A model generated the notes under the pieces. The model did not search any database. It saw nothing but the letters and a program-made list of their open reading frames with translations, and was not told where the DNA came from. This document shows, piece after piece, positions 28,621-41,395 of a stretch of 64,000 nucleotides of DNA. This DNA comes from Apis mellifera. Its lineage: Eukaryota; Arthropoda; Insecta; Hymenoptera; Apidae. Positions within the stretch are counted from its first letter, which is position 1; every line of letters begins with the position of its first letter. The DNA is taken from contig NC_037645.1 in the NCBI RefSeq assembly GCF_003254395.2, positions 1,870,722-1,934,721 of the forward strand, read 5' to 3'. The position numbers were made by a program, and so were the translations under genes.

Positions 28621-31056
28621 TTAGCTCCATGTTATATCATAACCATTCCAATTTGCACTAGGTGCTAAATGTACTCGTCTTCCTTTATAAAAGAATGTAA
28701 CCACTCCACGATAGCCAGTTCTTGGTACACCACTCTAGAGAAAATCAATTATATTAAATTCAAAAATTGTTTTAATTGTAAGATAATACAAATGCAATAA
28801 TAAGCTACAATGTAACGAGATCTTAAATAAATATAACAACGTTTTTTATTAATATAATATACTATAATATAATTGCATGAAATTTTTTTAACACAATCTA
28901 AACTTTTTATTTTTTTAGATTTCTATCAATTTACTCCAAATGAATTTATAATAGATATTATTTCTAATTAATTCAAATAATAATACAAACTTTTTTATAA
29001 GAATTGTAATAATTACCCTAAAATCATCCATTAATCCAAATTGTTTAGCAGTATTTTTATATGCTTGTCTAGAATAATAAGGAATTCGTACAGTACCAGG
29101 TGCCACAACTTTTCCACTTTTTAATTCTGAAAAACTTACTACCGTTGATTGATATACTTCATTAACAAAATTTATATCATAATTGTCCTAAAAATTTTAT
29201 TTTAAATAAATATCACTTTTAGTCTTATATAACTTTGCATAATATCAAGCCTAAATTATTATTAAACACAATTGCATTTTTCTTACTTTTAATAAATAAG
29301 TTAAATTCATTTTTGTGAAATACACAAATTCAGTATTTAGTTTGATATATTTTAAATGCCTTTCATAAAACATTCCACTGCAAATAATATACCAATTAAA
29401 TATAAGATCTTTTGTTTTTTTTTTAATTATAATTTGAATCTAATATTAATTTAAATATACACATACTTGCTCACTCCTGTTTTTCCAAATGTTCTAGTTC
29501 TAGATATTTCTGGTCGAATACAAGCTCTATTTCGACGTTGTTCAGGCTGTCTTATCCAATCATCCCAATATCTATTAAAATAAATAAATCAGTTTATGGA
29601 TTTAAAAATAAATATATGTAATAATAAAATTTTCATTCTCTCACGCTTTGGGCCATTTTGGTGAAAGTTCTGCCCATAATTGACGTGTTAACATCCAACC
29701 TAATCCAGGAAAAAAGTCTGTTCTATATAATACATCTGCTGCTTTTTCATCAACTAAACCTGCTTTACCATTGTCATTCCATGCAGACACGCACCATAGA
29801 GAATTATCAGATATTAATAAAGGATATGTGCCCAAAAAATATTCAAAAAAATCTGGGGCAATGTCCAGATCATCTAAATAAAAAATAAATTCAATGAAAT
29901 TTAGCATAATTTAGCAGAAAGAAATAATTATAAATATAAAAATATGATATACCTTCAACTATTATCACAGTATCATATCTAAGTTGAAAGAATACATAAT
30001 TAAGAGCCCATCCATAATGACGTGCAATTTTGAAATACCCTTTAAATTTTTTCTCTTTTGGAGGTACTTCAATATCTGATTGATCAGGTTGCTGAAACAT
30101 ATTTTATATTATAATTATTGTGTTCTAATTTAGAATTATTAGAAAAAGAAAAAAATATTATATAGTACTTGTATGTGTATTATTTGATTTCCATATCTAG
30201 CAATAACTTCAGCAGTTTGTCGATGTTGACAATCTTCTGAGACAATAATTGGAAATTGTTCTATACTGGGCCTATGTTTGATCAACTGATCTAGGCATCT
30301 TTGTACAGTAATACGATTACAAGAAAACACCAAAATTGCTATTATTGGAGATCCATCTAGTAACTTTCCTTTCATAGGAACATTATAAGAAGTTTCACTC
30401 TATTAAAGATAAAAACAGTAAAATTATTTTTATTATTATTAGATTATTAAATTTTTTTAACCATTTTTAATTATTATTATATTTAGATTATATTTTATTA
30501 TTATTATTTAGATTATTATATTAGAACTTACTGAATACAAAGAGTTTATTTGTATTTGCTGAGCATTTTTATTGTTTTTTTCTATATCTGTTCTTTCTTT
30601 TTCAAGAAAAATCTTATCTTGATTCATATGATTTACATCTTTTTGTTTTTTATATGCATTTGCATTTATAATATCAACTTTTTCTGTTTTAAAAAAAAAT
30701 TAAGAATTATAAATTAGATGTTTAAAAATTAAATTGAATTAACAAAAATTATGTTACACTTTGAAAAAGAATTACACCATACTTTTTTGTTGTTTATCTT
30801 CTTTAATATCTTCAAGAAGTTCCTGATTTAATGTTATTTCTTGTTTTACTCTTCTTTCCAATTTACTAATCTGATTTGATATTCTAGCCTAAAAATAAAA
30901 TACCATTTAATATGTAATAATTTCACATATTCTTCTAATTTATTAACTTACTATATCCCGTTCTTTAGACACTGGTTGATCAGAAATCAAAAAATATGTA
31001 ATCAAGCCCCACAGAACAAGAGAGCCGAAAATAACAGTGACTGACCTGTTCCGCAT
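28621..31056 (-). CDS. MGAT1: Alpha-1,3-mannosyl-glycoprotein 2-beta-N-acetylglucosaminyltransferase (GnT-I)
   Basis: Ten exons in transcript order: 31056-30952, 30888-30783, 30683-30532, 30399-30169, 30091-29953, 29873-29645, 29571-29467, 29377-29287, 29187-29017 and 28734-28621; 1443 nt, 480 aa. GnT-I adds GlcNAc to the alpha-1,3 mannose of Man5GlcNAc2 in the medial Golgi, the step that opens hybrid and complex N-glycan synthesis. The protein is type II: a short basic N-terminus, one membrane anchor (about residues 5-24), a Lys/Glu/Gln-rich stem (about 36-135, partly coiled coil), then the GT13 domain. Visible landmarks are the nucleotide-sugar/metal motif E244-D245-D246, WCVSAWNDNGK, YRTDFFPGLGWM and WDDW (323-326). 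All splice junctions preserve the conserved sequence, for example KA/YWDDW and GVS/NG. The stem is poorly conserved, so its three exons are the least certain. Confidence 0.95.
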
Positions 31057-31284
31057 GGCAGGACCAGGTGTCACCTCATCTGAAATATTTAATTTATAAT
31101 AAAAATGCTTATATTATTAAAATTTACTATCTATATATTTATATATAATCATCAATAAAATTTTTACTGATATAAATATGAATTTATAAAAATAAAGAAA
31201 ATATTGCTATATTTGAAAATATTTTATTACTTATTAATAATAAAATTTTTGTTATAAATGAAGTTAATATATCACATTACGTAC

Positions 31285-31490
31285 CATTATGATACCCACG
31301 TAATCTTTTGGCGTTATACGAGAACGAACATTTTTTCGTTAAAGAGAAGCAAGTGTTTTATAAATTTATTGTTTGATAATTGACGATTTCTTGAAGAAAA
31401 CAGATGCGTTTATTAAGTATGTTATATTACTAGAATTTTAAGTAAAATTATAAAATCTCACGCACTGACACTGTAATATAAACTCCATTG
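31285..31490 (-). other. MGAT1: Probable MGAT1 5' untranslated exon and promoter
   Basis: A donor (G at 31285, then GTACGT on the minus strand) lies upstream of the MGAT1 start exon, whose acceptor precedes 31079. GC-richer sequence around 31470-31620 probably contains the promoter. The transcription start is not determined; the outer limit given is approximate. Confidence 0.45.
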
Positions 31491-32899
31491 TTGAGTTACG
31501 CGGCAGACGCAGAGAAAATTTGTTCAGTAAGAAAACTATCGCTTTCCCTTGAGAAAATCATCAGAAAATCTTGAATTCATCCGTGTGATGGAGCCACGTA
31601 GATATTCGTTGTAATGTTCCGATAATATTTTAAAATTGTGTAATTTCATTTTAAATATATATATATATATATTATATATATATATATATATATATGTTTT
31701 ATAATATTAAATAATATATATAAAATTTAATTTTGTTAAAAATATTTCAAAGTTCGTTTTATCTTAATTATTTAAATGATAATATAATTATATAATTAAA
31801 TAATTACATAACCTATAAAAGTAAATTATATTTAATTTTATAATTTAATTTCTTTATTTAAATGATAAGCAAAAATATTTTACAAACAATAAAATATTCT
31901 ATAAAAATATTAAAAATATTAAAAAAAATAATAAGCAAATATCTGTGCATATATATAAATAAATTTTTAATTAATTTATTTTTTAATTTATTTACAAAAA
32001 TTATTTACAAAAATATAGGATGGTTCAAATAATATGTTACAAGCTATTTTCTCAAAAATTAATGAAAATATTGATCTTATTTTTCCTTCATTTAAATAAT
32101 ATATTGAATCATTTAAGGTGCCACAAATTTTTTTTACATAATTTTTTTAAGAAAAAAAAGTACTCTTCTAGACTTTCTTAAATAGAAGCTGCTATCAATC
32201 TTTTGTCATTGGAATAATTTTTACCAAACTAAATCACATTTAAATATTTACATATTTGAATTATACTTTTTTATTGTATATTCAGAATTATAGCGAAATA
32301 TATATTTTTAATGAAATTATATTTGTAGCAAAATATTTAAATATAATCGAGGACGAAATAAGACAAAAAATTATTTATTAAAACAATTAAATTTTAAAAT
32401 GATGCATTTTTAATATTTTTTTATCTCTTGAATTAAGAAAAAGATCGATATCTTCATTAATATTCGAGAATAATTATAATTTATAATATTTTATTTAGAT
32501 CAGCTTATATATCAGCTTATATAAAATTAATTTTGATCTAAAAAAAAAGTAAATAAATAGAAATTATTTAAAGACAAAATTTTCATATTATTTATTAATT
32601 TATTTTATTATTTTATTATCATAGATGCAGTATTAATGAAAATTATAAAATCATAATTTATAATATTAATTTTTAAATTTCGAATAAATGATTTTTAATT
32701 TATAAACTTAATTCAATTTATAAAAATTTAAAAAAAAATCACAATAATAACATTAAAATAATAAATTAAAAATTTATTGAAATTAAAATGAAATTAAAAG
32801 TTATAATAAATAATAAATATAATTTCATTAATATAATTTCACATATATAATTTCCTATTCAATAACTTCATTTTTTTATATTAGATTTAATCATAAAAA
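31491..32899. other. Intergenic stretch between divergent MGAT1 and HPF1
   Basis: Mostly AT-rich low-complexity DNA, including an AT tract at about 31661-31694. A GC-richer segment near the MGAT1 side (31470-31620) is the only promoter-like part. No gene was seen. Confidence 0.6.
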
Positions 32900-34741
32900 A
32901 TGTCAAATGATAAAGAAGAGCAATTTAGAGCTTATATAGAAGATAGACGAATTCCATGTCGATATGGTACTAAATGTTATCAAAAAAATGCAATTCATCT
33001 TGAAAAATATAAACATCCACCTACAAAAGAAACGGTAAAAAATTATTAAAATATTCTATCTATTATTTGTATTATATAAAATTTATATTTAAATTTAATG
33101 TATTAGACACATACTTTATATGTATTATACATACCTGGACACATTTTAATAATTAAATATTTGCATATTATTTATTAATATTATTATTATATATTAATAT
33201 TTTTGATATTAATTTATAAAAAAATAGATTTATTTTATTATTTATATGATGATTATATTTTTATTAAAAATATATAGGAAAAAAAAAGAAATACAAAACA
33301 TTCAGAAATAAGAAAAAAAAGAAAAAACAAAGATAATAATGAAATATCAAATAATTTTCAAAAAAAGAAAATAAAGAAAGAGGAAAATAAAATAATTAAT
33401 GAAGATTTGCATAATGTTGTAATTACTGGAGAAAATAATACTATTAAAAATAATAATATATTTTGTGAAGTTATCAAACAATCAGAGGATTTAAGTAATA
33501 CAGAATCCATGAAAAATACAAATAATCTAATTACCATTGCATCATTATTAGATTATGATAAAGTTAATATTGAAAATGATATAATTTTAAAAGAAATTTC
33601 AAATAATGCAAAAATAATTTCTCATTTGTTCCTTACGGAAATGCCAGAAGATTTTTTTCAGCTTTATGAATTCTGTAAAAATATTTGTGAAAATGATCCT
33701 TTAAATGCATTGAATCATTTTCATTTGCAACTGGTAGGACCTTATGATGTATTTAAAAAGGGATTTATGAATGCTAAAGTTGAGAATAAAGAAATACTAT
33801 TAAAACATTGGAGATATTATTATGATCCACCAGAATTTCAAGTAAGAAAATTATACTATTTTATTAATTATGTTATTAATTATAAAATTTTTTTACAGAC
33901 AATTATCAAAGATAATAATAAGGATGGTTTGCATTTTGGATATTGGCGAGATGATATTTCAAAACATCCTGTATTTGTAGCAAAAAATAAAGCAGCTATA
34001 AATTATATAATTGAGCCTGTTGCAGAAAATATATTTGGTACATTAGAGTAAGTAATAAAAGTTTTAATAAAATACTAATTTATATAACTTACATAGTTTA
34101 TATAAATATTTATATAACTTTTTTATTTATAGTGTATATTTTGAAGAAAAATTAAAATTAGCTACTCCATTCGAAAAGATACGTATAACTATGTTGCATC
34201 AAAAACTTAAAAGTTTTGCAAAAGAAAAGAAAATAACTTTAGAAAAAAAAACAGCAAATATGCAAGACAGAGAAAAAAAGATTGTTACAAGAGCCTTTCA
34301 CAAAGCTGGCATTGTAGTGCCTTATAATAAAAAAACTCAATTAGGATATAGAGATTTAGCTATAACTGATAGTAAGTTATTGTCAATTTAAGTAAATATA
34401 TTATAATTTAATTGACTACTTTTATTATAGATGAATTACAAAAACTTTTAAAAGAAATAGAATATGCTTCAACACCTGAAATTAGAAAAAAATCAATGTC
34501 AAAATTAGAAGAAATAATACGATTGGCAACAATTGCAGCTGATGAATGTGATTTTGGCACAGTTTTAGAATTAGGTCATGATTTATTTTCTAGTGGTATT
34601 TCTTTTGTTCAAAGTAAAGCACTGAATTTAATGTCTCTTGCCTATAATCTTTTACAAAGACCTCAATTTTTGAAAATTGCCCAAGTTCATTTAAAAAATA
34701 GAAGTAAAAGTTTGGATTTAAATGTTATTGTATATGATTAA
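32900..34741 (+). CDS. HPF1: Histone PARylation factor 1 with N-terminal PBZ zinc finger
   Basis: Five exons: 32900-33034, 33278-33841, 33899-34047, 34133-34371 and 34431-34741; 1398 nt, 465 aa. HPF1 binds PARP1/PARP2 at DNA breaks and completes the active site so that serine is ADP-ribosylated. Residues 20-39 form a PBZ (poly-ADP-ribose-binding) zinc finger, C-x5-C-x6-H-x5-H (C20, C26, H33, H39). Residues 46-80 are very Lys-rich, a likely nuclear localisation and DNA-binding linker. From about residue 125 the HPF1 fold is clear: MPEDFFQLYEFCK, LQLVGPYD, HWRYYYDPPEFQ, then FHKAGIVVP. The D400-E401 pair in AADECDFG corresponds to the catalytic Asp-Glu pair of human HPF1. The human protein lacks the PBZ finger and is about 120 residues shorter. 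Sequence is strongly AT-biased. Confidence 0.92.
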
Positions 34742-34884
34742 TTATAACAAAATTAATATGAAAAAATTAAATAAAATTGAAAATTAATAAAAAAAATTTT
34801 AAAAAACAATTTTTTTAAATTAAATAAAAAAATTTTTAATTTTATAATAAAAAATAAATTGTAATTTTTTGTAATATTAAAACG

Positions 34885-35075
34885 TGTTTAATTAATAAAT
34901 ATTTAATCTTTTTTACTTTTTTCAATTTTATTTCAATCTATAAACAATATTTTAATTTTAAACTAGATAATTTTAATTTTAAATTATTGTTTAATTAATA
35001 AATATTTAATCTTTTTTTACTTTTTTCAATTTTATTTCAATTTATAAAAAATATTTTAATTTTAAACTAGATAGT
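34885..35075. repeat. Direct tandem duplication, period 103 bp
   Basis: A unit starting TGTTTAATTAATAAATATTT at 34885 recurs at 34988 and runs for about 85 well-matched bases to AAACTAGATA in both copies, with only a few substitutions and indels. It lies between the HPF1 stop and the myotubularin start, so it is a recent local duplication in the 3'UTR or intergenic DNA. Confidence 0.85.
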
Positions 35076-35414
35076 GTCATTAGTCCACGTTACATGATGT
35101 GAATATGTGTAGTGACAAATACAAATAGGACTACAGCAATGAATGAATTCAAAAACGATAGACAAAAAAGAAACTGCAAAGAAAATTATTCAGGATGGTT
35201 CAAACGGGAGATTATATCATAATTTTGTTTCGGATTAAAAAATAAATTCTTCATTTAAAAACAAAATGTTTTTAATTAAAAATGATAATTCGCATAATTA
35301 AACAAGAATGAGATTAAAAGAAAACTAATAACGTGTAAAATCGTGTACCGAACGGATTTTAATGACTATAGTTATAATTATTGTTAATCAACAGCAATCG
35401 TTTAAACGTTTGCG

Positions 35415-38217
35415 ATGGAAAGTAAAAGCTGCAATAATTTCATAAGTTATGTTGGTCTGGAGGAACACGAGATGCAGGTAATTATCAAATATATTTTTAT
35501 GTAAACATTCAAACATAACCTTAATTTTGAATAATAAATATTTAATTTAGCTTAAATATTTATAAAATTATTTTTATTAATTATTATTGAACTAATTTTG
35601 GTTTAATAAATTATGTAGCCACTAGGTTCTAGTCGACGTAATTCGTTATCCGAGAATAATATTAAATTGTTACCTGGTGAAATCTTCATCACCAAAGCAG
35701 AAAATGTTCTTATGTTCTCACCTGTTAGTGATTTAAATCAAGGAACATCTGGCATTTTATCTGTTACAAATTTTAAACTCACTTTTGTTACAACTGATGA
35801 CACAAATGGAGAAGTAAATAAATATTATAATATTTACAAAATATTCTAATAAATATATTTGTATAATCGTAGTTTTATTTGATTATTGTATATAAAACAA
35901 TATATAAAATATAAATATAGAATATTTTATTTATAGGATGTAGCTCGTCAACATAATCATCTTTATGGATATATGGACACATGTTTAACAAATATAGAAG
36001 ATATTTATGTAACTGTAGGAGATAAAAAAAGAAAATTGATACCTGGAAATATTGTACCATCTAAAATAAAAGGAATATTTATTATTTGTAAAGTAATTAT
36101 TTTCTATGAAATGTTATAGATAATATATTACTTTTTCTGTATATTTGTTTTTATTGAAAAATATGTTATGGTTTTAGAATTTACGAACATGGTCTTTTTC
36201 TTTTAAATTTTCACCTATTGGAGATGGAAAGAATCTTCTACAAGCATTATTACATCATGCTTTTCCTAGCAGACATCAATTACTTTTTGCTTATGATTAT
36301 CAGTTAGTAGTTTAAATAAATATTCCATATTAATATTAAAAGCTAAAAAATTATTTATTCTTTTTTTATTTGATTTCAGAAAAGCATATTATAGTAGTCT
36401 AGATAAAGCTGTTCGTTTATTCCGAGATATCTCAGATTGGTGCAATGAATTGGAACGTATCATATGTAATGAAAAATTCAGAAAATTCTGGAGATTATCT
36501 ACTGTTAATAAAGATTTTAAACTTTGTCGTAGGTAAATGCAAGTAATTATTAAATATTTTATTATATTTAAAATAGTATATAATAATATAAAGTATTTTT
36601 ACAGCTTATCTCGATATATAATTATACCAGCCTCAATTACTGATAATCAACTAATGGATGCAGCTAAGCGCTTTCAAGGCAACCGTCCACCAATTTGGTC
36701 TTGGTCGAATGCGCGTGGTGCAGCATTAGTAAAAATGTCCGAACTTTCACCGTTAGTTACCAGTAGAATACAAGAAAATATTATGTTTGAAAATGTTCGT
36801 AAAAGTCATCCTCGCAAAATGCCGCCAATTGTTTTAGAATTGAATAAAGGCATTAGTGTAAAGTTAATAGCTGTAGCATTCTCAAAATTTGCTTGTCTAT
36901 GTTCACCAGGTAAATTAAATTTATTATTATCATTTTAAAATCATAACTTATTTGATAAATATTATAAATATTCATTATTTATTTCAGAAAATATTCGGCA
37001 GTTTTGGTTACAAGATAATAATTTTTATTCGTTAGTAGAAAATACAAAATGGTTAAAGTATGTATCATACTGTTTGCAGAAAGCTGTTGAAGCCTGTGAA
37101 CATCTTCATTTAGGATATTCTGTTATATTACAAGGTAACAATATAACATAATTTATTTTATAACATAAATTACTTAATATCATTTTAATAAAATTGACTT
37201 TTAGAAGGTGCTGGTATAGATCTTTGTTGCATTATATCAAGTTTAGTTCAATTGTTACTTGATCCTTATTTTCGAACTATAAATGGATTCCAATCTCTTT
37301 TACAAAAGGAATGGGTTGCTAGTGGTCATCCATTCTGTGATAGATTAGGTCATATTTCTAAGAGGACTTCAGAGAAGGTAATTTAATTTAATTTTAATTA
37401 CTTATAAATTAGCAATTATTTTTTTATTTTTTATTATTTGTTATTTTTATAGTCTCCATTGCTTCTTTTATATCTTGACTGTATTTGGCAATTGAGTCAA
37501 CAATTTCCCGGGGAATTTGAATTTACGGAGACGTATCTGACTACTCTATGGGATGCTGCCCATGTTTCTGTTTTCGATACATTCATTTTTAATTGCGAGA
37601 AAGATCGAGTTGCGGCAGCTACGGTAATTTTAAATATTTCTAATATTTAGTATTTAAATATAAATATTGATTTTTTAATTAAAATCTATATCTTAAAAAA
37701 AATGATATTTAAAATGATATTAACATTTAAATAATATATCTTTTAGGATCCAGAAAAGCCACTTGTTCTTCGGAGCGTATGGGATTGGAAGAAACAGTTT
37801 AGTGATCAAGATATTTTATTATTTTATAATCCCTTTTACAATCCCCATGAAACAGATTCTAAGGAAAAATTTGTGATAAAACCTTTGTATAATATTGCAA
37901 ATCTAGAACTATGGACTCAGTGTTATTTTCGATGGATACCAACGTTGGAGATTCATAATGGCGGAGAGAATCATATTGAACTTTATGCAAGATTACTACA
38001 GAACAATGTAAATCAATTGAAAATGAATATAAACGACAATTGTGGCTCACCTACTGGTAAATCAAATAGTTATTCTGTTCATATGAATATTGATAGTTTT
38101 TATCCATTTTCAAATAAAAAGTCAGGAAATATAGTAAGCACACCAATCATGAATAATTCCATTCTTGCAACAAAAAGTTTATTAGAAGCACAGTCTTTAA
38201 TTACTGCAACTGACTGA
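35415..38217 (+). CDS. Myotubularin-related pseudophosphatase (MTMR10/11/12 type)
   Basis: Ten exons: 35415-35477, 35619-35813, 35937-36092, 36178-36302, 36380-36532, 36605-36909, 36988-37134, 37205-37377, 37453-37623 and 37747-38217; 1959 nt, 652 aa. An N-terminal PH-GRAM region (about 35-140) leads into a myotubularin phosphatase-like domain (about 190-540), with IIIPASITD, FQGNRPPIWSWSN and VAFSKFACLC. The P-loop that is CSDGWDRT in active family members is replaced by EGAGIDL at residues 382-388, so the catalytic Cys and Arg are both missing. Such members act as adaptors that bind active myotubularins and tune PI3P/PI(3,5)P2 turnover on endosomes. The Ser/Asn-rich tail is poorly conserved. 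AATAAA lies at 38260-38265. Which of MTMR10, 11 or 12 is the closest orthologue cannot be settled here. Confidence 0.92.
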
Positions 38218-38851
38218 TATACATATTTCATTAATATTTTTTTAAAATTTGTTAAAAAGAATAAAAAACGCTATAATTATTATATGAAAACTATCAGAAA
38301 TATCAGAAAAAAATTCTTTTAATCCTTTTAGTGCCAAGCTTATATAGTGTTTGTATAAAAAAATAACTGTAAATATGTTTTAAGTGACAAATCATTATAT
38401 TTGTTTTTGATTTATATTATAAATTTAATTATTTAAATATTCATGTATAGAAATTTAAAACTTTTTATAAATTATTATTGATTTGTTCATTTTAATTTTT
38501 TTTATTTTGGTACTTAAAGGATTAAATATTGTGAAATTGCATTTTGAATATAATATGAGGATTTCTCTTTTTATATTTTAAGTTATATTGTAAAATAGTA
38601 AAATTAAGAAAATATTTAATAATTAATGTTATAAATTAAATAACAATGGAACTATTTTTTGTAGAAAAAATTATATATGGTCTAGTAAATTTTTTTAACC
38701 CTATTATTCCCTATTTATCTTTAGAAAATCAAATTTACTAGATAAATTTACTATAAAGGAAATATTAATAATATCTATGTTGGTAACATTAGATAATAGC
38801 TAATTTTTCGAACCTTCTAAAGGATAACATGTAAAATATTTTTTATTAATA

Positions 38852-40889
38852 ATGAATATTACGAATAATAAAAGTAATAAAAATAATTCTGTATTAAAAA
38901 GGACAAAAAAGATAAATTCTATATTAGAAGAAAGAAATATAAATAAAATTATATTTTGTGTATTAATTCTTGTTACATGCTTTAAAGTACTTCTAATTCC
39001 CGTATAGTATGATTTTTTGTATATTTAAACAAATTATTAAGCTTTTATGTACTATATTTATTGTATTTTTTACTATTTTTTATTTGTACTATTTGATTTT
39101 TAGTCGTTCTACGGATTTTGAAGTACATCGCAACTGGCTCGCTATAACACATAGTTTACCATTAAAAGAATGGTATGTGAATGCCAATTCACAATGGACT
39201 TTAGATTATCCACCATTATTTGCATGGTTTGAATATTTTCTCAGTCATATTGCAAGATTTATAGATCATGATATGCTGAAAGTGAAAAATCTGAATTATG
39301 CATCATTTAATACCATACTTTTTCAAAGAGGTTCTGTTATAATTTTAGATTTAGTATTTACTTATGGAGTTAAAGAGTAAGTTTTTAATAAATAAATAAG
39401 TAATGATATATGAAAGATATATATATATATATTTTTAAAATTTATTTTATTATATTAAATTTTAGAATTGGCAAAGTATTTTGCAACACTTTTGATGAAC
39501 ATGTTATGTTCATAGTTTTTTCTTTATGCAATATGGGATTATTAGTAGTGGATCATATACATTTTCAATATAATGGGTTTTTACTTGGTATTTTTCTACT
39601 TGCTATTGCAAATGTTTCTAAAATAAATAAACAGGTATGTAAGCAAAAAATATTTTATTTTGAAAAAAAAATTAAACAATTTATTTTTTAGATATCTATT
39701 TTATATGGAACATTATGCTTTGCCTTATTACTAAACTTAAAACATATTTATTTATATGTTGCACCAGTGTTTATAGTATGGTTACTTAGATCATATTGTA
39801 TGAACAATGGTTCATTTTTTAGACGTTTGTTTGTACTTGGAGGCATAGTTTTTATTAGTCTGATAATTTCATTTGGTCCATTTATTTCGCAATTACCTCA
39901 GGTAAATAATTATATTGCATGTGATATTTTCTTTTTCTTTATTGATTATAATTATCTTAGGTAATTTCAAGGTTATTTCCATTCAAAAGAGGTTTAGTAC
40001 ATGCATATTGGGCAGCAAATATTTGGGCATTATATATAGCTATAGATAAAACAATATTTTTAATTTTAAAAAAATTAAAATGGCTAAAAATTACTAGATC
40101 AGCAGTAATGACAGCTGGTTTAGTTCAAGAAGAATCATTCTTAGTTTTACCAACTCCTACTCCAATTATAACATTTTTATTAACCATTTTCTCAATGATA
40201 GTAAGTATCAAATTGTTTATTTATTAATATTTAATAATATATTAATATATTATTATATTATATTAAAAAATTATATAAATTACAGCCCTCATTGTATTGT
40301 TTATTATGTAAAAAAGAATATTTCACAAATTCAAGACAGTTTGTACGATGTTTAGTTCTATGTGCTTTAAGTTCTTTCATATTTGGTTGGCATGTACATG
40401 AAAAAGCTATTTTAACTGCTATCATACCAATGTGGTAAGTAAAAAATAAAATTAATGAAATAAAACCAAACAAGTTTTATATTTTTTAGTGTATTGGCAA
40501 CAACAAACAAGAATGATGCTAGAATATATTTAATTCTAAGCTGTGCTGGACATACTGCTCTTTTACCTCTACTTTATTTAAATAATTTAACTCCATTAAA
40601 AATTTTGCTACTTTTAATATATATAATTGCAATTTTTTTAGCTTTCTGTCAAAAATTCAATTTAGATTTACTTTATTCATATGAATATATATATGTATTC
40701 ACTTTACCAATATTAACACTATATGAAACAATAATACATAAAATAATATTTGGAGAAGCATTACCATTTTTACCTCTAGCACTTACTTCAATATATTGTG
40801 CTATAGGAATAATTTATTCTTGGATTTTTTATTATTATATGTTTTTACAATATAACAAAATTTATAACCAAAAAAAGAAAGTACAATAA
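38852..40889 (+). CDS. ALG8: Dolichyl-P-Glc:Glc1Man9GlcNAc2-PP-dolichol alpha-1,3-glucosyltransferase
   Basis: Seven exons: 38852-39006, 39104-39376, 39466-39634, 39692-39901, 39961-40200, 40286-40434 and 40490-40889; 1596 nt, 531 aa, the usual length for the family. This multispanning ER protein adds the second glucose to the lipid-linked oligosaccharide before transfer to nascent glycoproteins. Hallmarks are STDFEVHRNWLAITHSLP, WTLDYPPLFAWFEY, VDHIHFQYNGF, LFPFKRGLVHAYWAANIWALY and FGWHVHEKAIL. These favour ALG8 over its paralogue ALG6. About a dozen hydrophobic segments follow the first one at about residues 36-50. The 51-residue N-terminal exon is Asn/Lys-rich. The stop codon TAA lies inside an AATAAA hexamer (40885-40890). 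It is 635 bases downstream of the myotubularin gene, same strand. Confidence 0.95.
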
Positions 40890-41395
40890 AATTTATATTT
40901 ATGACATATTTATTGTATTTCCCAATTTTTTTAACCTTACAATATTATTACATATTATTACATTATAGTTATGATTATTACCATTAAAAGAAGATTATAG
41001 TTATTATGATCAGTTATATGAATGTTAATTATAATCTTGTTAGAAATATTTTATGATTACAATTTTAATATAAAATTATAATTACAATATATATATATTA
41101 TTAAAATTTTAATTAATTGAATGAATAAAATAAGGATTATAAATCAAAAATATAAATTGTATAAAATAATTTTTTATTCAATTATTTAATACAGATTTTC
41201 ATATATTCTATATCAATTATTTTTATTTTTAATTATATTATTTTAAAATATATTTTTGTTGCATTTTTTAATTTTTATAGAATATTTAATTTTTTATTCA
41301 AAAATATTAACCTAACAATAAGTTAACCTATATAAAAACGAATATATATAAGTACTTTTAGCTCTCTATTATTTACAAGACAACAAATGACAAAC

